Positions 25,206-33,897 of a DNA stretch of 64,000 bases are shown piece after piece. The position numbers were made by a program, and so were the translations under genes. Each line of letters starts with the position of its first letter. Position 1 is the first letter of the stretch. Source of the DNA: Sinomonas terrae (lineage in GTDB: Bacteria; Actinomycetota; Actinomycetes; Actinomycetales; Micrococcaceae); the NCBI RefSeq assembly GCF_022539255.1, contig NZ_JAKZBV010000001.1, positions 3,348,001 to 3,412,000 on the forward strand, read 5' to 3'. Under the pieces are notes generated by a model. That model was not told the DNA's origin. It saw nothing but the letters and a program-made list of their open reading frames with translations, and did not search any database.

Positions 25206-27386
25206 CTAGGTGGCCGCCGTTCCTGCGGTCGCCGCTCCTGCGGTCGCCGCAGCAGCCTCGGCCTCCAGGTCGAGACCGCCCGCGAACTGGCTCATGTACA
25301 GCCGGTGGTACGCGCCGCGGCGATCGAGGAGCTCCTCGTGGTTGCCCTGCTCGACGATCTTGCCCTCCTCCATGACGAGGATGGTGTCCGCATCGCGGAT
25401 CGTCGAGAGGCGGTGCGCGATCACGAACGACGTCCGGTCGGTGCGCAGCGCCCGCATGGCCTTCTGGACGAGCAGCTCGGTGCGGGTGTCGACCGACGAG
25501 GTGGCCTCGTCCAGAATCAGCAGTGACGGGTTCGCGACGAACGCGCGCGCGATCGTGATGAGCTGCTTCTCGCCAGCTGCAATGTTGGTGCCCTCCTCGT
25601 CGATGACGGTCTGGTAGCCGTCCGGGAGCAGGCGCACGAAGCGGTCCACGTACGTGGCCTTCGCGGCTGCCATGACCTGCTCTTCGGTCGCGTCGAGGTT
25701 GCCGTAGCGGATGTTGTCGTAGATCGTCCCGCCGAAGAGCCACGCGTCCTGCAGCACCATCCCGATCTTGGACCGCAGTTCGGACCGGGAGAGATCCCGG
25801 ATGTCGACGCCGTCGAGCAGGATGCGCCCGCTCTGGATCTCGTAGAACCGCATGACGAGGTTCACGAGCGTCGTCTTGCCGGCGCCTGTCGGCCCGACGA
25901 TCGCCACGGTGTTCCCCGGATGGGCCGTGAGGGAGAGGTCCTCGATGAGGGGCTTGTCCGGCGAGTACGAGAACGAGACATCCTCGAAGTCCACGTGACC
26001 GTCGGTGACGGCCGGGAGGTGGTTCGTCGCCGTCTCGGGCTCCTGCTCCTCAGCGTCCAGCAGCTCGAATACGCGCTCCGCGGACGCGACACCGGACTGG
26101 AGCATGTTCGCCATTCCCGCGATCTGACCCAGCGGCTGGGTGAACTGCCGCGAGTACTGGATGAAGGCAGTCGCGTCGCCGAGGGTCATGAGGCCCCCCG
26201 CGACCCGCAGGCCGCCGACGACGGCGATCCCCACGTACGCGAGGTAGCTGATCCAGTTCATGATCGGGAACATCATGCCGGAGACGAACTGCGCGCCGAA
26301 GGACACCTTGTAGAGGTCCTCGTTCTTGCTGTCGAAGCCCGCGACGAGGTCGTCGCGCCGGCCGAACAGGATCGCGAGCTCATGGCCAGAGAACGACTCC
26401 TCGATGTGGCCGTTGAGGATGCCCGTGTTCTTCCACTGCGCTTGGAACATCTTCTGACTGCGCGAACCGATGACCCCGGTGACGACGGCGGAGAGCGGCA
26501 GCGCGATGAGCGCGATGAGGGCGAGTTCCCACGAGACGATGAACATCATGACGACGATGCCGAGGACCTGCAGGATCGAGGACAGGAGCTGGGAGAACGC
26601 CTGCTGGAGAGCCTGCTGGACGTTGTCGACGTCGTTCGTCACCCGGGAGAGGAGATCGCCGCGCTGCCGGGTGTCGAAGTAGCCGAGCGGGAGCCGGTTG
26701 AGCTTCGCCTCGACGTCCCGCCGCAGCCGGTACACAACGCGCATGACGACGCGGTTCAGGATGAAGCCCTGCGCCCACATGAAGAGGCTCGCCACGAAGT
26801 ACATCACGAGGATGACCGAGATCAGGTACGTCAGCTGGTGGAAGTCGATGCCCTGGCCGGGGACGAGGTTCATGGGCGCGAGCATGTCGGCGACGTTGCC
26901 CTGACCGTGGGCCCGGAGCCCAGCGATCACCTGGTCCTTCGACACGCCGGCGGGCATCTGCTTCCCCACGACGCCGGCGAAGATCACGTCCATGGCGTTG
27001 CCGAGGATCTTCGGGGCGATGACCGACAGGACCACCGAGATGATGATGAACGCGACGACGACGACCATCCACCCGGACTCCGGCCGGATGAGGGTCAGCA
27101 GCCGCTTGGCACTCCCCCGGAAGTTCTTCGCCTTCTTCGTCGGCATCTGCTGGCCGAAGCCCCCGCCACCCCCGCCGTGGCCGCCGCGCGAGCGCGGTGA
27201 CTCGAGGTCGTCGTCGAGCTCGTCCTCAACGCCGCCGTCGACAACCCCGCCGTCGACGCCAGCTGCGAGCGCCGTCTTCGCATCGCCGTTGGCCTGACCC
27301 TTTTCCTGGCCCTTTTCCTGCACCGTTCGCTCTTGGCCCGTCTGATCCTGGCCCGCCTGATCCTGGCCCGTCTGATCCTGGCTCAT
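25206..27386 (-). CDS. ABC exporter half-transporter, canonical ATPase site subunit
   Basis: 726 residues; the ATG overlaps the stop of the partner by four bases. The first about 100 residues are hydrophilic, starting with DQTGQDQAGQDQTGQE repeats and ending with a Gly-rich run. A six-helix ABC exporter core lies at about 105-440. The nucleotide-binding domain has VAIVGPTGAGKTT, a signature altered from LSGGQ to IAAGEKQ, and a full Walker B LLILDEATSSVD with the catalytic Glu. Together with the partner at 27383 it should form a heterodimeric multidrug or lipid exporter of the TM287/288 or BmrCD kind. The C-terminal tail is Ala-rich. Confidence 0.88.
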   Translation of the reverse strand: MSQDQTGQDQAGQDQTGQERTVQEKGQEKGQANGDAKTALAAGVDGGVVDGGVEDELDDDLESPRSRGGHGGGGGGFGQQMPTKKAKNFRGSAKRLLTLIRPESGWMVVVVAFIIISVVLSVIAPKILGNAMDVIFAGVVGKQMPAGVSKDQVIAGLRAHGQGNVADMLAPMNLVPGQGIDFHQLTYLISVILVMYFVASLFMWAQGFILNRVVMRVVYRLRRDVEAKLNRLPLGYFDTRQRGDLLSRVTNDVDNVQQALQQAFSQLLSSILQVLGIVVMMFIVSWELALIALIALPLSAVVTGVIGSRSQKMFQAQWKNTGILNGHIEESFSGHELAILFGRRDDLVAGFDSKNEDLYKVSFGAQFVSGMMFPIMNWISYLAYVGIAVVGGLRVAGGLMTLGDATAFIQYSRQFTQPLGQIAGMANMLQSGVASAERVFELLDAEEQEPETATNHLPAVTDGHVDFEDVSFSYSPDKPLIEDLSLTAHPGNTVAIVGPTGAGKTTLVNLVMRFYEIQSGRILLDGVDIRDLSRSELRSKIGMVLQDAWLFGGTIYDNIRYGNLDATEEQVMAAAKATYVDRFVRLLPDGYQTVIDEEGTNIAAGEKQLITIARAFVANPSLLILDEATSSVDTRTELLVQKAMRALRTDRTSFVIAHRLSTIRDADTILVMEEGKIVEQGNHEELLDRRGAYHRLYMSQFAGGLDLEAEAAAATAGAATAGTAAT
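27321..27386. repeat. 15-bp tandem repeat at the start of an ABC exporter gene
   Basis: TGATCCTGGCCCGTC-type units (15 bp) repeat about three times before degenerating, encoding DQTGQ repeats at the N-terminus of the exporter. The unit is a multiple of three, so copy changes would alter only tail length. Confidence 0.7.
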
Positions 27387-29170
27387 GCCTGCTCCCCCGC
27401 TGCTCCCGCTCCGGTGCCCGCGCCGGCACCCGCGACGCTCTCGGCTTCTTCCGCTGATATCTGGGACTGCACGATCTCCTGGTACGTCGGCGATGTCTCG
27501 AGCAGTTCCTCGTGTGTGCCCCGGTCGACGATCTTGCCATTGTCGAGAACCAGGATGTGATCGGCGTCGACGATGGTCGAGACGCGCTGCGCGACGATGA
27601 CGACGGTCGCCTCCCGCGTCCTCTCCCTGAGCGCGCGGCGCAGGCGTGCATCGGTCGTGACGTCGAGCGCGGAGAACGAATCGTCGAAGAGGTAGACCTT
27701 CGGCTCGGCGACGAGGGCGCGCGCAATGCACAGCCGCTGGCGCTGGCCGCCCGAGACGTTCGTGCCGCCCTGCGAGATCCCGGACTCAAGCCCCCGCGCC
27801 TTCGCGCGGACGAACTCCGCGCCCTGGGCGACGGTCAGCGCATCCCACAGCTCGTCGTCGGACGCCGCTTCCTTCCCGAACCGCAAATTGTGCGCGATCG
27901 TGCCGGAGAAGAGGTAGGGCCGCTGGGGCACCATGGCCACGCGGGACGTGATCTCGTGGCGAGGCATCCTGTTGACGGGGACGCCGTCGAGGAGGACCTC
28001 GCCGGACGCGACGTCGTAGAGCCGCGGAACGAGGCTCAGGAGCGTCGACTTGCCCGAGCCGGTCGAGCCGATGATCGCCACGGTCTGGCCCGGCCTGGCC
28101 GTGAACGTGATCCCGCTCAGCACGGGCGCCTCAGCCCCGGGATAAGCAAACGAGACGTTCCTGAACTCGAGCACGCCCTCGCTGCGGGCCGGCACCACGG
28201 GCTCGCCCGGCTCGCCCATGGAAGGTTCGACGTCGAGCACCTCACCAATGCGGTCCGCGCACACGCTCGCGCGCGGGATCATCATCGCCATGAACGTGCC
28301 CATCATGACGGCCATGAGGATCTGGAGGAGGTACTGCATGAAGGCCGTGAGCGAGCCGACCTGCATGTCCCCGGTGTCCACGCGGTGTCCGCCGAAGTAG
28401 AGGACAGCCGCGGTCGCGACCTGCAGGAGCAGCATGATGATCGGGAACATGAGCACGAAGATGCGCCCGACCTTGAGCGAGACGTCCGTGAGGGCCCGGT
28501 TCGCATCCGCGAAGCGCTCCTCCTCATACTCCTCGCGCACGAACGCGCGGACCACGCGGATGCCGATGATCTGCTCGCGCAGCACGCCGTTGATGGCGTC
28601 GATCCGGGTCTGCATCCCGCGGAAGAGCGGCATGAGCAGGTAGACGAGGAACCCGACGACGGCGAACAGCACGCCGACCGAGACCCACACGAGCCACGAG
28701 AGCCCCGCGTCCTCGCGGAGCGCCATGATGATGCCGCCCACGCACATGATGGGCGTCGAGACCATGAAGTTCAGCCCCATGAGCAGGACCATCTGGACCT
28801 GCTGGACGTCGTTCGTGCCGCGGGTGATCAAGGTGGGCGCGCCGAAGCGCTGCACGTCCTGGGACGAGAAGGCCGCGACCCTCCGGAACACTCCTTGGCG
28901 GAGGTCCCGGCCGAACGCCATCGCGGTCCTCGAGCCGAAGTAGACGGCGAGGATGGCCGTCGCGACCTGCGCGAGCGCGACGCCGAGCATGATCTCGCCC
29001 TGCTGCCAGATATAGCCCGGATCGCCCTTCGCGACGCCCTGGTCGATGATCTGGGCGTTGAGGCTCGGGAGGTAGAGGGTCGCGATGGTGGTGGCGAGCT
29101 GGAAGACCGCTACGGCGAGGATCGACGGCCAATAGCGGGCGCCATAGCGTCTGAGGAGGGTGACGAGCAT
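27383..29170 (-). CDS. ABC exporter half-transporter, degenerate ATPase site subunit
   Basis: 595 residues from the ATG at 29170 (GAAGGA upstream). Transmembrane domain at about 15-320, nucleotide-binding domain at about 345-570 with VAIIGSTGSGKST and a normal signature VSGGQRQRLCIARAL, but Walker B reads VYLFDDSFSALD, so the catalytic Glu is Asp. Heterodimeric exporters have exactly this split: one subunit donates the non-hydrolysing site. It is translated first and coupled to the partner by an ATGA overlap. The substrate is unknown. Confidence 0.88.
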   Translation of the reverse strand: MLVTLLRRYGARYWPSILAVAVFQLATTIATLYLPSLNAQIIDQGVAKGDPGYIWQQGEIMLGVALAQVATAILAVYFGSRTAMAFGRDLRQGVFRRVAAFSSQDVQRFGAPTLITRGTNDVQQVQMVLLMGLNFMVSTPIMCVGGIIMALREDAGLSWLVWVSVGVLFAVVGFLVYLLMPLFRGMQTRIDAINGVLREQIIGIRVVRAFVREEYEEERFADANRALTDVSLKVGRIFVLMFPIIMLLLQVATAAVLYFGGHRVDTGDMQVGSLTAFMQYLLQILMAVMMGTFMAMMIPRASVCADRIGEVLDVEPSMGEPGEPVVPARSEGVLEFRNVSFAYPGAEAPVLSGITFTARPGQTVAIIGSTGSGKSTLLSLVPRLYDVASGEVLLDGVPVNRMPRHEITSRVAMVPQRPYLFSGTIAHNLRFGKEAASDDELWDALTVAQGAEFVRAKARGLESGISQGGTNVSGGQRQRLCIARALVAEPKVYLFDDSFSALDVTTDARLRRALRERTREATVVIVAQRVSTIVDADHILVLDNGKIVDRGTHEELLETSPTYQEIVQSQISAEEAESVAGAGAGTGAGAAGEQA

Positions 29171-29295
29171 CGGTGTCCTTCGGTCGGGCCCGCTTCCGGG
29201 CAACGCTCCGCAGGAGCCAGCTCGCGGGAGCAGACTCCGCAGAGCACGTCCAGATTAGTCCCGGACCGCGCCGACGGGGATCCTCCCTAGGGAGT

Positions 29296-29340
29296 AATTC
29301 GAGAGGCTGCGGACAGTTGCAGTCCGCAGCCTCTCGAATT
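29296..29340. terminator. 19-bp perfect hairpin behind the MFS exporter gene
   Basis: AATTCGAGAGGCTGCGGAC and GTCCGCAGCCTCTCGAATT form a perfect 19-bp stem with loop AGTTGCA, 22 bp beyond the stop of the MFS gene in its direction of transcription. It is the likely terminator of the marR-MFS transcript, and it separates it from the downstream ABC exporter pair on the same strand. Confidence 0.8.
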
Positions 29341-29362
29341 GGCTTTCAGGAATGAAAACGCC

Positions 29363-31456
29363 TCAGTTCGCGCTATGCCGCCCACGCGTCGCGAGGTATA
29401 GCGCGGCTTCCTTCTGGAGCTCCCGCTCGGCGTCGAGCTCCTGCTTGATCCCGCCGAGGGCCCTGGCGGTCTCCTCCTGCCGCTCCGCCATGGCCTTCTG
29501 CTGGGCGGCCAGCTGCTGTTGTGCGGCAAGCTGATCGGCGATGCGGGACATGACGGTTGCGAGCTTGGCCTGCTGGACGGCTAGGAGCCGCTGCGTCTCC
29601 TGGAGTGCCGCGAGGGTCTCGGAGGCCGTGAGCGGAACCTCCGCCATCACGGACTCGTCCGCCTCGGCGAGGAGGAGCTGCAGCTCGCTCTCGAGCTGCG
29701 ACTCCTCGGCCTCGCCGGCCTGCAAGGAGCTGCCCTGCGACGACGCCGCCAGCGCCGCCCGGACCGCAGCCCGGCGCAGGGGCGGCAGCGTGCCGGGAGC
29801 GAACGACGGCGAGCCGGGCGCCTCGGGCAGGTTGGCGTCGTCGTCCGTGTGCCGCCCACCGACGGCGGAGGCTGCGACGGCGGACGGCGCGGCACCGCCG
29901 TCGTTCGAGACGGCCTTCGAAGCGTCGACAATGTCCACGGTGCGGCGCAGCGGGACCTCCTTGATGAAGAGGACCGCGATGAACGCGACGACCGCGACGA
30001 TGCCGGCGACGAGGAACGAGCGGGCGGAGGCATCCCCGAACGCGCTGCGCACGATGTCGGCGATGGGCGCAGGCATGTCGTTGAAGTCCAGGCTCGCCCC
30101 GTCCATCGAACCCGCGGTCATCTTGATGCCCTTGGCCGCGAGGCCCTGGGTGATGAGATCCGTCGACTGGTTGTTCAGGATGGTGCCCAGTACCAGGACG
30201 CCGATGGCGCCGAACACCGAGCGGAAGAACGCGACCGTCGAGCTCGCCGTGCCGATGATCGCAACCGGGACCGTGTTCTGGACCGCGAGCACGAGGTTCT
30301 GCATGGTCATGCCGAGGCCGAGGCCGAGCAGGGCCGAGAAGAGGCCGGTGACGGTGAGGTTCGTCGTGTGGTCGATCGTACCGAGCAGGCCCATGCCCGC
30401 CGCGATGAACACGGTGCCGCTGACGAGGTACGCCTTCCACTTGCCGAAGCGTGAGATGAGCTGGCCGGTGACGACCGAACCGATGAAGTTGCCGGCGATC
30501 ATCGGGAGCGTCAGAAGGCCGGCATCGGTCGGCGTGGCGCCGCGGGCGACCTGGAAGTACTGGCCGAGGAAGGACGACGACGCGTACATCGACACGCCGA
30601 CGGCCGACGACGCGATGACGCTGAGCGCCGTCGTGCGATTCGCGATGATCTTGAGCGGGATGATCGGCTGGGCGACCTTGGACTCGACGACCATGAGCAG
30701 GGCGACGCCGACGAGCGCACCGCCCACCATCGCGGCGGTCTGCCAGGACCACCAGTCGTAGTAGCCGGCCTGGCCCGCGAAGGAGACCCAGATCAGGAGC
30801 GTGCTCACGGACGCCGCGAGGAGGAGGGCGCCGAGCCAGTCGATCTTCGCCGGGCGGCGGACGTGGGTCAGCTTGAGCGTGGCCTGGATGAGGATGAGCG
30901 AGATGATGGCGAGCGGGACGCAGACGAAGAAGGTCCAGCGCCAGCCGAGGGGCGAATCGACGATGAAGCCGCCGAGGAGCGGGCCGCCCGCCGTGCCTAC
31001 AGCCATGACCGCGCCCATGTAGCCGGAGTAGCGGCCGCGCTCGCGCGGCGGGATCATCGCGCCGATGATCGCCTGGGCGAGCGCCATGAGGCCGCCCATG
31101 CCGATGCCCTGGACCACTCGCGCCCCGATCATCTCGGGGATGCTCTGCGAGATGCCGGCCACGACCGAGCCGATCACGAAGATGATGATGTTGAGCTGGG
31201 TCAGGAGCTTCTTGTCGAAGAGGTCGGCCAGCTTGCCCCAGATGGGGACCGTCACGGCGCTCGCGAGGAGCGAGGCTGTGATGACCCAGGCGAAGTCGGT
31301 CTGGTTGCCCTTGAGGTCCGCCATGATGGTCGGGAGGGCGTTCGAGACGATGGTGCTCGAGAGGATCGCCGTGAAGAACGCGGCGAGGAGGCCGGTGAGG
31401 GCCTCGAGGATCTGGCGGTGCGTCATCTGCGGTGCCGGTGCGTCAGCGGGCAGCAA
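29363..31456 (-). CDS. DHA2-type (14-helix) MFS drug exporter with long coiled-coil tail
   Basis: 697 residues from a TTG (31456) 6 bases behind AAGGAGG; an ATG at 31426 (MTHRQILEALTGLLAAFF) is the alternative but has no site. Fourteen hydrophobic helices occupy about residues 20-540, with the MFS motif GKLADLFDKKL between helices 2 and 3 and GIGMGGLMALAQAIIG, as in EmrB/QacA proteins. The last about 150 residues are cytoplasmic, Ala/Gln/Glu-rich, with heptad character (LLAVQQAKLATVMSRIADQL, QEETARALGGIKQELDAERE), which is unusual for this family. The TTG lies inside the end of marR, so the two are coupled. Exports an unknown toxic compound by proton antiport. Confidence 0.88.
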   Translation of the reverse strand: MLPADAPAPQMTHRQILEALTGLLAAFFTAILSSTIVSNALPTIMADLKGNQTDFAWVITASLLASAVTVPIWGKLADLFDKKLLTQLNIIIFVIGSVVAGISQSIPEMIGARVVQGIGMGGLMALAQAIIGAMIPPRERGRYSGYMGAVMAVGTAGGPLLGGFIVDSPLGWRWTFFVCVPLAIISLILIQATLKLTHVRRPAKIDWLGALLLAASVSTLLIWVSFAGQAGYYDWWSWQTAAMVGGALVGVALLMVVESKVAQPIIPLKIIANRTTALSVIASSAVGVSMYASSSFLGQYFQVARGATPTDAGLLTLPMIAGNFIGSVVTGQLISRFGKWKAYLVSGTVFIAAGMGLLGTIDHTTNLTVTGLFSALLGLGLGMTMQNLVLAVQNTVPVAIIGTASSTVAFFRSVFGAIGVLVLGTILNNQSTDLITQGLAAKGIKMTAGSMDGASLDFNDMPAPIADIVRSAFGDASARSFLVAGIVAVVAFIAVLFIKEVPLRRTVDIVDASKAVSNDGGAAPSAVAASAVGGRHTDDDANLPEAPGSPSFAPGTLPPLRRAAVRAALAASSQGSSLQAGEAEESQLESELQLLLAEADESVMAEVPLTASETLAALQETQRLLAVQQAKLATVMSRIADQLAAQQQLAAQQKAMAERQEETARALGGIKQELDAERELQKEAALYLATRGRHSAN

Positions 31457-31952
31457 GCGCTTCCTCCTTCTGTTCGGGGTCCGTATCGAGGGGGTGGGTG
31501 ACCTTGAGGGGGCCGGAGTGGGCTGCCTCGCGGATCGTCTCGGTAAGCCGTCCGACGAGGTCCTTGCACGTGGCGGCATCGGCCTCGTCCCAGCCCTTGA
31601 GCATGTCGAGGAGCAGCGAGATCCGGGCTTCCTCGACCTCCGCGAGCTTGGCCTTGCCGGCCTCCGTGAGCTCGAGCAGCTGGGCGCGCCGGTCCTCGGG
31701 GTCCCGCCGCCGGGCAACGAGTCCCCGCTCCTGGAGCTCGGCGATGTGCCGGCTCAGCACGGGCGGGCTCACGTTGAGCTTCTCCGCGATGTCGACGGCG
31801 CGGCCGCCGAACTCGCTGATCATGCGGAGCACTCCGGCCTCGGCGGTTCCGACGTCGGCTGCCCTACGGTCGTGGGCGATGCACCGGAGGACTCGCTGGA
31901 GGTCCAAGACGTTGTGGATCAGGTCCTGGACGGTCTGCGGTTCGACGGGCAT
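31443..31952 (-). CDS. MarR-family regulator of the adjacent MFS exporter
   Basis: 169 residues from the ATG at 31952 (GGGAAG upstream). Winged helix at about 40-105: AEAGVLRMISEFGGRAVDIA, EKLNVSPPVLSRHIAELQER, and the wing ARRRDPEDRRAQLLELTEAG with the conserved DxR. It overlaps the MFS start by 14 bp. Two TTGC-GCAA palindromes lie in its promoter at 31974 and 32003, which supports autoregulation and control of the exporter. Confidence 0.9.
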   Translation of the reverse strand: MPVEPQTVQDLIHNVLDLQRVLRCIAHDRRAADVGTAEAGVLRMISEFGGRAVDIAEKLNVSPPVLSRHIAELQERGLVARRRDPEDRRAQLLELTEAGKAKLAEVEEARISLLLDMLKGWDEADAATCKDLVGRLTETIREAAHSGPLKVTHPLDTDPEQKEEALAAR

Positions 31953-31973
31953 GGCGTCACTTCCCTCGATTGA

Positions 31974-32014
31974 TTGCTTGCAGCAACTATATGTCAAGAA
32001 GGTTGCTTAGGCAA
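31974..32014. promoter_or_regulatory. Paired MarR operator candidates
   Basis: TTGCTTGCAGCAA (31974-31986) and TTGCTTAGGCAA (32003-32014) share TTGC-N4/5-GCAA symmetry, with centres about 29 bp apart, in the AT-richer stretch just upstream of the marR start. The spacing is close to three helix turns, so two dimers would sit on the same face. Confidence 0.6.
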
Positions 32015-32064
32015 ACTAATGTGAGGGATGACGCTTAAATGAGGGGATGACGCTTAAACATGTC

Positions 32065-32110
32065 GCGCCGTCACCTTTGCAGGGTGAGAACCCTGCAAAG
32101 GTGACGGCGC
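32065..32110. repeat. Covarying hairpin repeat, copy A
   Basis: Left arm GCGCCGTCACCTTTGCAGGG(T), loop GAGA, right arm ACCCTGCAAAGGTGACGGCG(C): a perfect 21-bp stem. On the plus strand it is followed by AACGAAAAAG. It lies between the end of the ThDP-enzyme operon and the promoter of marR, both on the minus strand. Middle pairs (CTTT with AAAG) differ from the other copies but remain complementary. Confidence 0.9.
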
Positions 32111-32193
32111 AACGAAAAAGGGAGTACGGCGGAGGAGCCGCGGGCTACTGACCGAGCGGGCTACTGACCGAGCGGGCTACTGCACCGAGCCGG

Positions 32194-33897
32194 CTACTGC
32201 ACGTCGAGGTGGGTCGGAGCGAACATCCTCAGCTGCGTTTCGACGACGACGACGTTCGGCCCGTCCGCAGCAAAGCCGGCTTCGAGCGCCTCCCGGACGT
32301 CCTCGGGCGCGACCTTCCGGGCAGGCACTCCGAACGACTCGGCGAGCTTCACGAAGTCGGGGCGAGCGAGCTCGGTCGCCGTCGCCTTGCCGAACGCGCC
32401 GACCATGTACTCGCGCAGGATCCCGTAGCCGCCGTCGTCGACGATGAGCCACGTGACGGGCACATTGTGCTGGCGCGCCGTGGCGAGCTCGCTGATCGAG
32501 TACATCGCGGAGCCGTCGCCCGAGACGGCGAGCACGCGCGATGGCCGGCCGATGGTCTCGAGGCCGACGGCGCCCCCGATCGCCGAGGGGAAGCCGAAGC
32601 CGAGGCCGCCCGCGCCCTGGGCCGAGTGGAACTGGCCCTGCCGCGCGTCCCAGCAGCTCCAGGCCCAGTACGCTGCGATGGTCATGTCCCAGAACGTCTG
32701 CATGTCGTCGGGGACGGCCGCACGGATGTCCGCCATGAAGCGGAGCTCCTTCGCAAGGTCCTGCGACTCGAGGCGGGCCCGAACCGCGGCGAGGGAGTCC
32801 GCGACGAGCTGCTCGGGCGTCTTCCCATGCCAGTCAGGCTTGAGGGGCCGGCCATCCCCGGCCTGCTCGAAGGCTTCGAGGGCCGCGTTCAGCGCGGCGA
32901 GGGCCTGCCCCGCATCCGCGCGGATGCCGAGACCCGGACGGTTCGACTCGAGAACCCGCGGCTCGGCGTCGATCTGGATGATGCGCCCGCGAGGTTCGAA
33001 CGTGAAGTAGTTCGAGGTCACCTCGCCGAGGGAGGAGCCGACGACGACGAGCACGTCGGCGTCCTCGAGGACGTCGGTCATGTGCCGGTCCTCGACCCAG
33101 GACTGCAGCGAGAGCGGGTGCGTCCAGGGGAAGGCGCCGTTGCCACCGGGGGTGCTGATGACGGGGGCGCGCAGCCGCTCCGCGAGCGCGAGCAGGGACT
33201 TCTCCGCGTGCCCACGGCGCACCCCGCCGCCCGCGATGATCGCGGGGCGCTGCGCCGTCGTGAGCCATTTGACGGCTTCGCGGACGAGCTCGACGCGCGG
33301 CGGGTTGTCAGCGGCGATGGCGAGGGCGTCCTCGACGGGCGGGACGACGATCGGATCGAGCAGGACGTTCTGCGGGATCTCCACCCACACCGGACCCTGG
33401 GGCGAGGAGATCGCGTCGGTCCACGCGTCCTGAATCGCGGACGGGATGCCTGAGGCATGCTGGATGAGGCGTTGGCTCTTGGTGACGTTCGCAGCCGACG
33501 CCTTCTGGTCGTCGAGCTGGTGCAGCATGCCCTTCCGCCGGGCGCCGAGGCCCTCGAGCGGGATCTGGCTCGCGATCACGACCATCGGGACGCCTGTCGC
33601 GTACGCCTCCTGGAGGCCTGCGAGCGACGTGAGTGCGCCGGGGCCGGTAGAGAGGAAGAGGACGCCGACTTCGCCCGTGGCCCGGGAGTAGCCGTCCGCG
33701 GCGAACGCCGAGTTGTTCTCGACGCGGCTCGAGACGAACTTGAGGTTCCCGCGGCCCATCGCGTCGAAGAGGCCCAGCGCGTGCTGGCCGGGGATGCCGA
33801 ACACGGTCTTCGCCCCGAGGGCTTCGAGCGTCTCGACGACGAGGTCGCCGCCGTTGCGGTGCTGTTCCCGCTGCTCTGCCGCCGATTCCGTGCTCAC
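32194..33897 (-). CDS. Thiamine-diphosphate-dependent enzyme, acetolactate-synthase-like
   Basis: 567 residues, GTG start overlapping the ureohydrolase stop by four bases. The N-terminal PYR domain has VSSRVENNSAFAADGYSRAT with the catalytic Glu of ThDP enzymes; the C-terminal PP domain has LAVSGDGSAMYSISELATAR, then VTWLIVDDGGYG (the GDG...N motif ends in D here). The middle domain is of the transhydrogenase-like type. Members include acetolactate synthases, benzaldehyde lyases and decarboxylases; no regulatory subunit gene is adjacent, so a biosynthetic acetolactate synthase is unlikely. The coupling to a ureohydrolase suggests a role in arginine- or agmatine-derived carbon use, but this is inference. 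Confidence 0.8.
   Translation of the reverse strand: MSTESAAEQREQHRNGGDLVVETLEALGAKTVFGIPGQHALGLFDAMGRGNLKFVSSRVENNSAFAADGYSRATGEVGVLFLSTGPGALTSLAGLQEAYATGVPMVVIASQIPLEGLGARRKGMLHQLDDQKASAANVTKSQRLIQHASGIPSAIQDAWTDAISSPQGPVWVEIPQNVLLDPIVVPPVEDALAIAADNPPRVELVREAVKWLTTAQRPAIIAGGGVRRGHAEKSLLALAERLRAPVISTPGGNGAFPWTHPLSLQSWVEDRHMTDVLEDADVLVVVGSSLGEVTSNYFTFEPRGRIIQIDAEPRVLESNRPGLGIRADAGQALAALNAALEAFEQAGDGRPLKPDWHGKTPEQLVADSLAAVRARLESQDLAKELRFMADIRAAVPDDMQTFWDMTIAAYWAWSCWDARQGQFHSAQGAGGLGFGFPSAIGGAVGLETIGRPSRVLAVSGDGSAMYSISELATARQHNVPVTWLIVDDGGYGILREYMVGAFGKATATELARPDFVKLAESFGVPARKVAPEDVREALEAGFAADGPNVVVVETQLRMFAPTHLDVQ

Noticed and set aside
32194..33897. Acetolactate synthase large subunit (ilvB)
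   Set aside because: No ilvN or ilvC neighbour, and the gene is coupled to a ureohydrolase; kept as a general ThDP enzyme.
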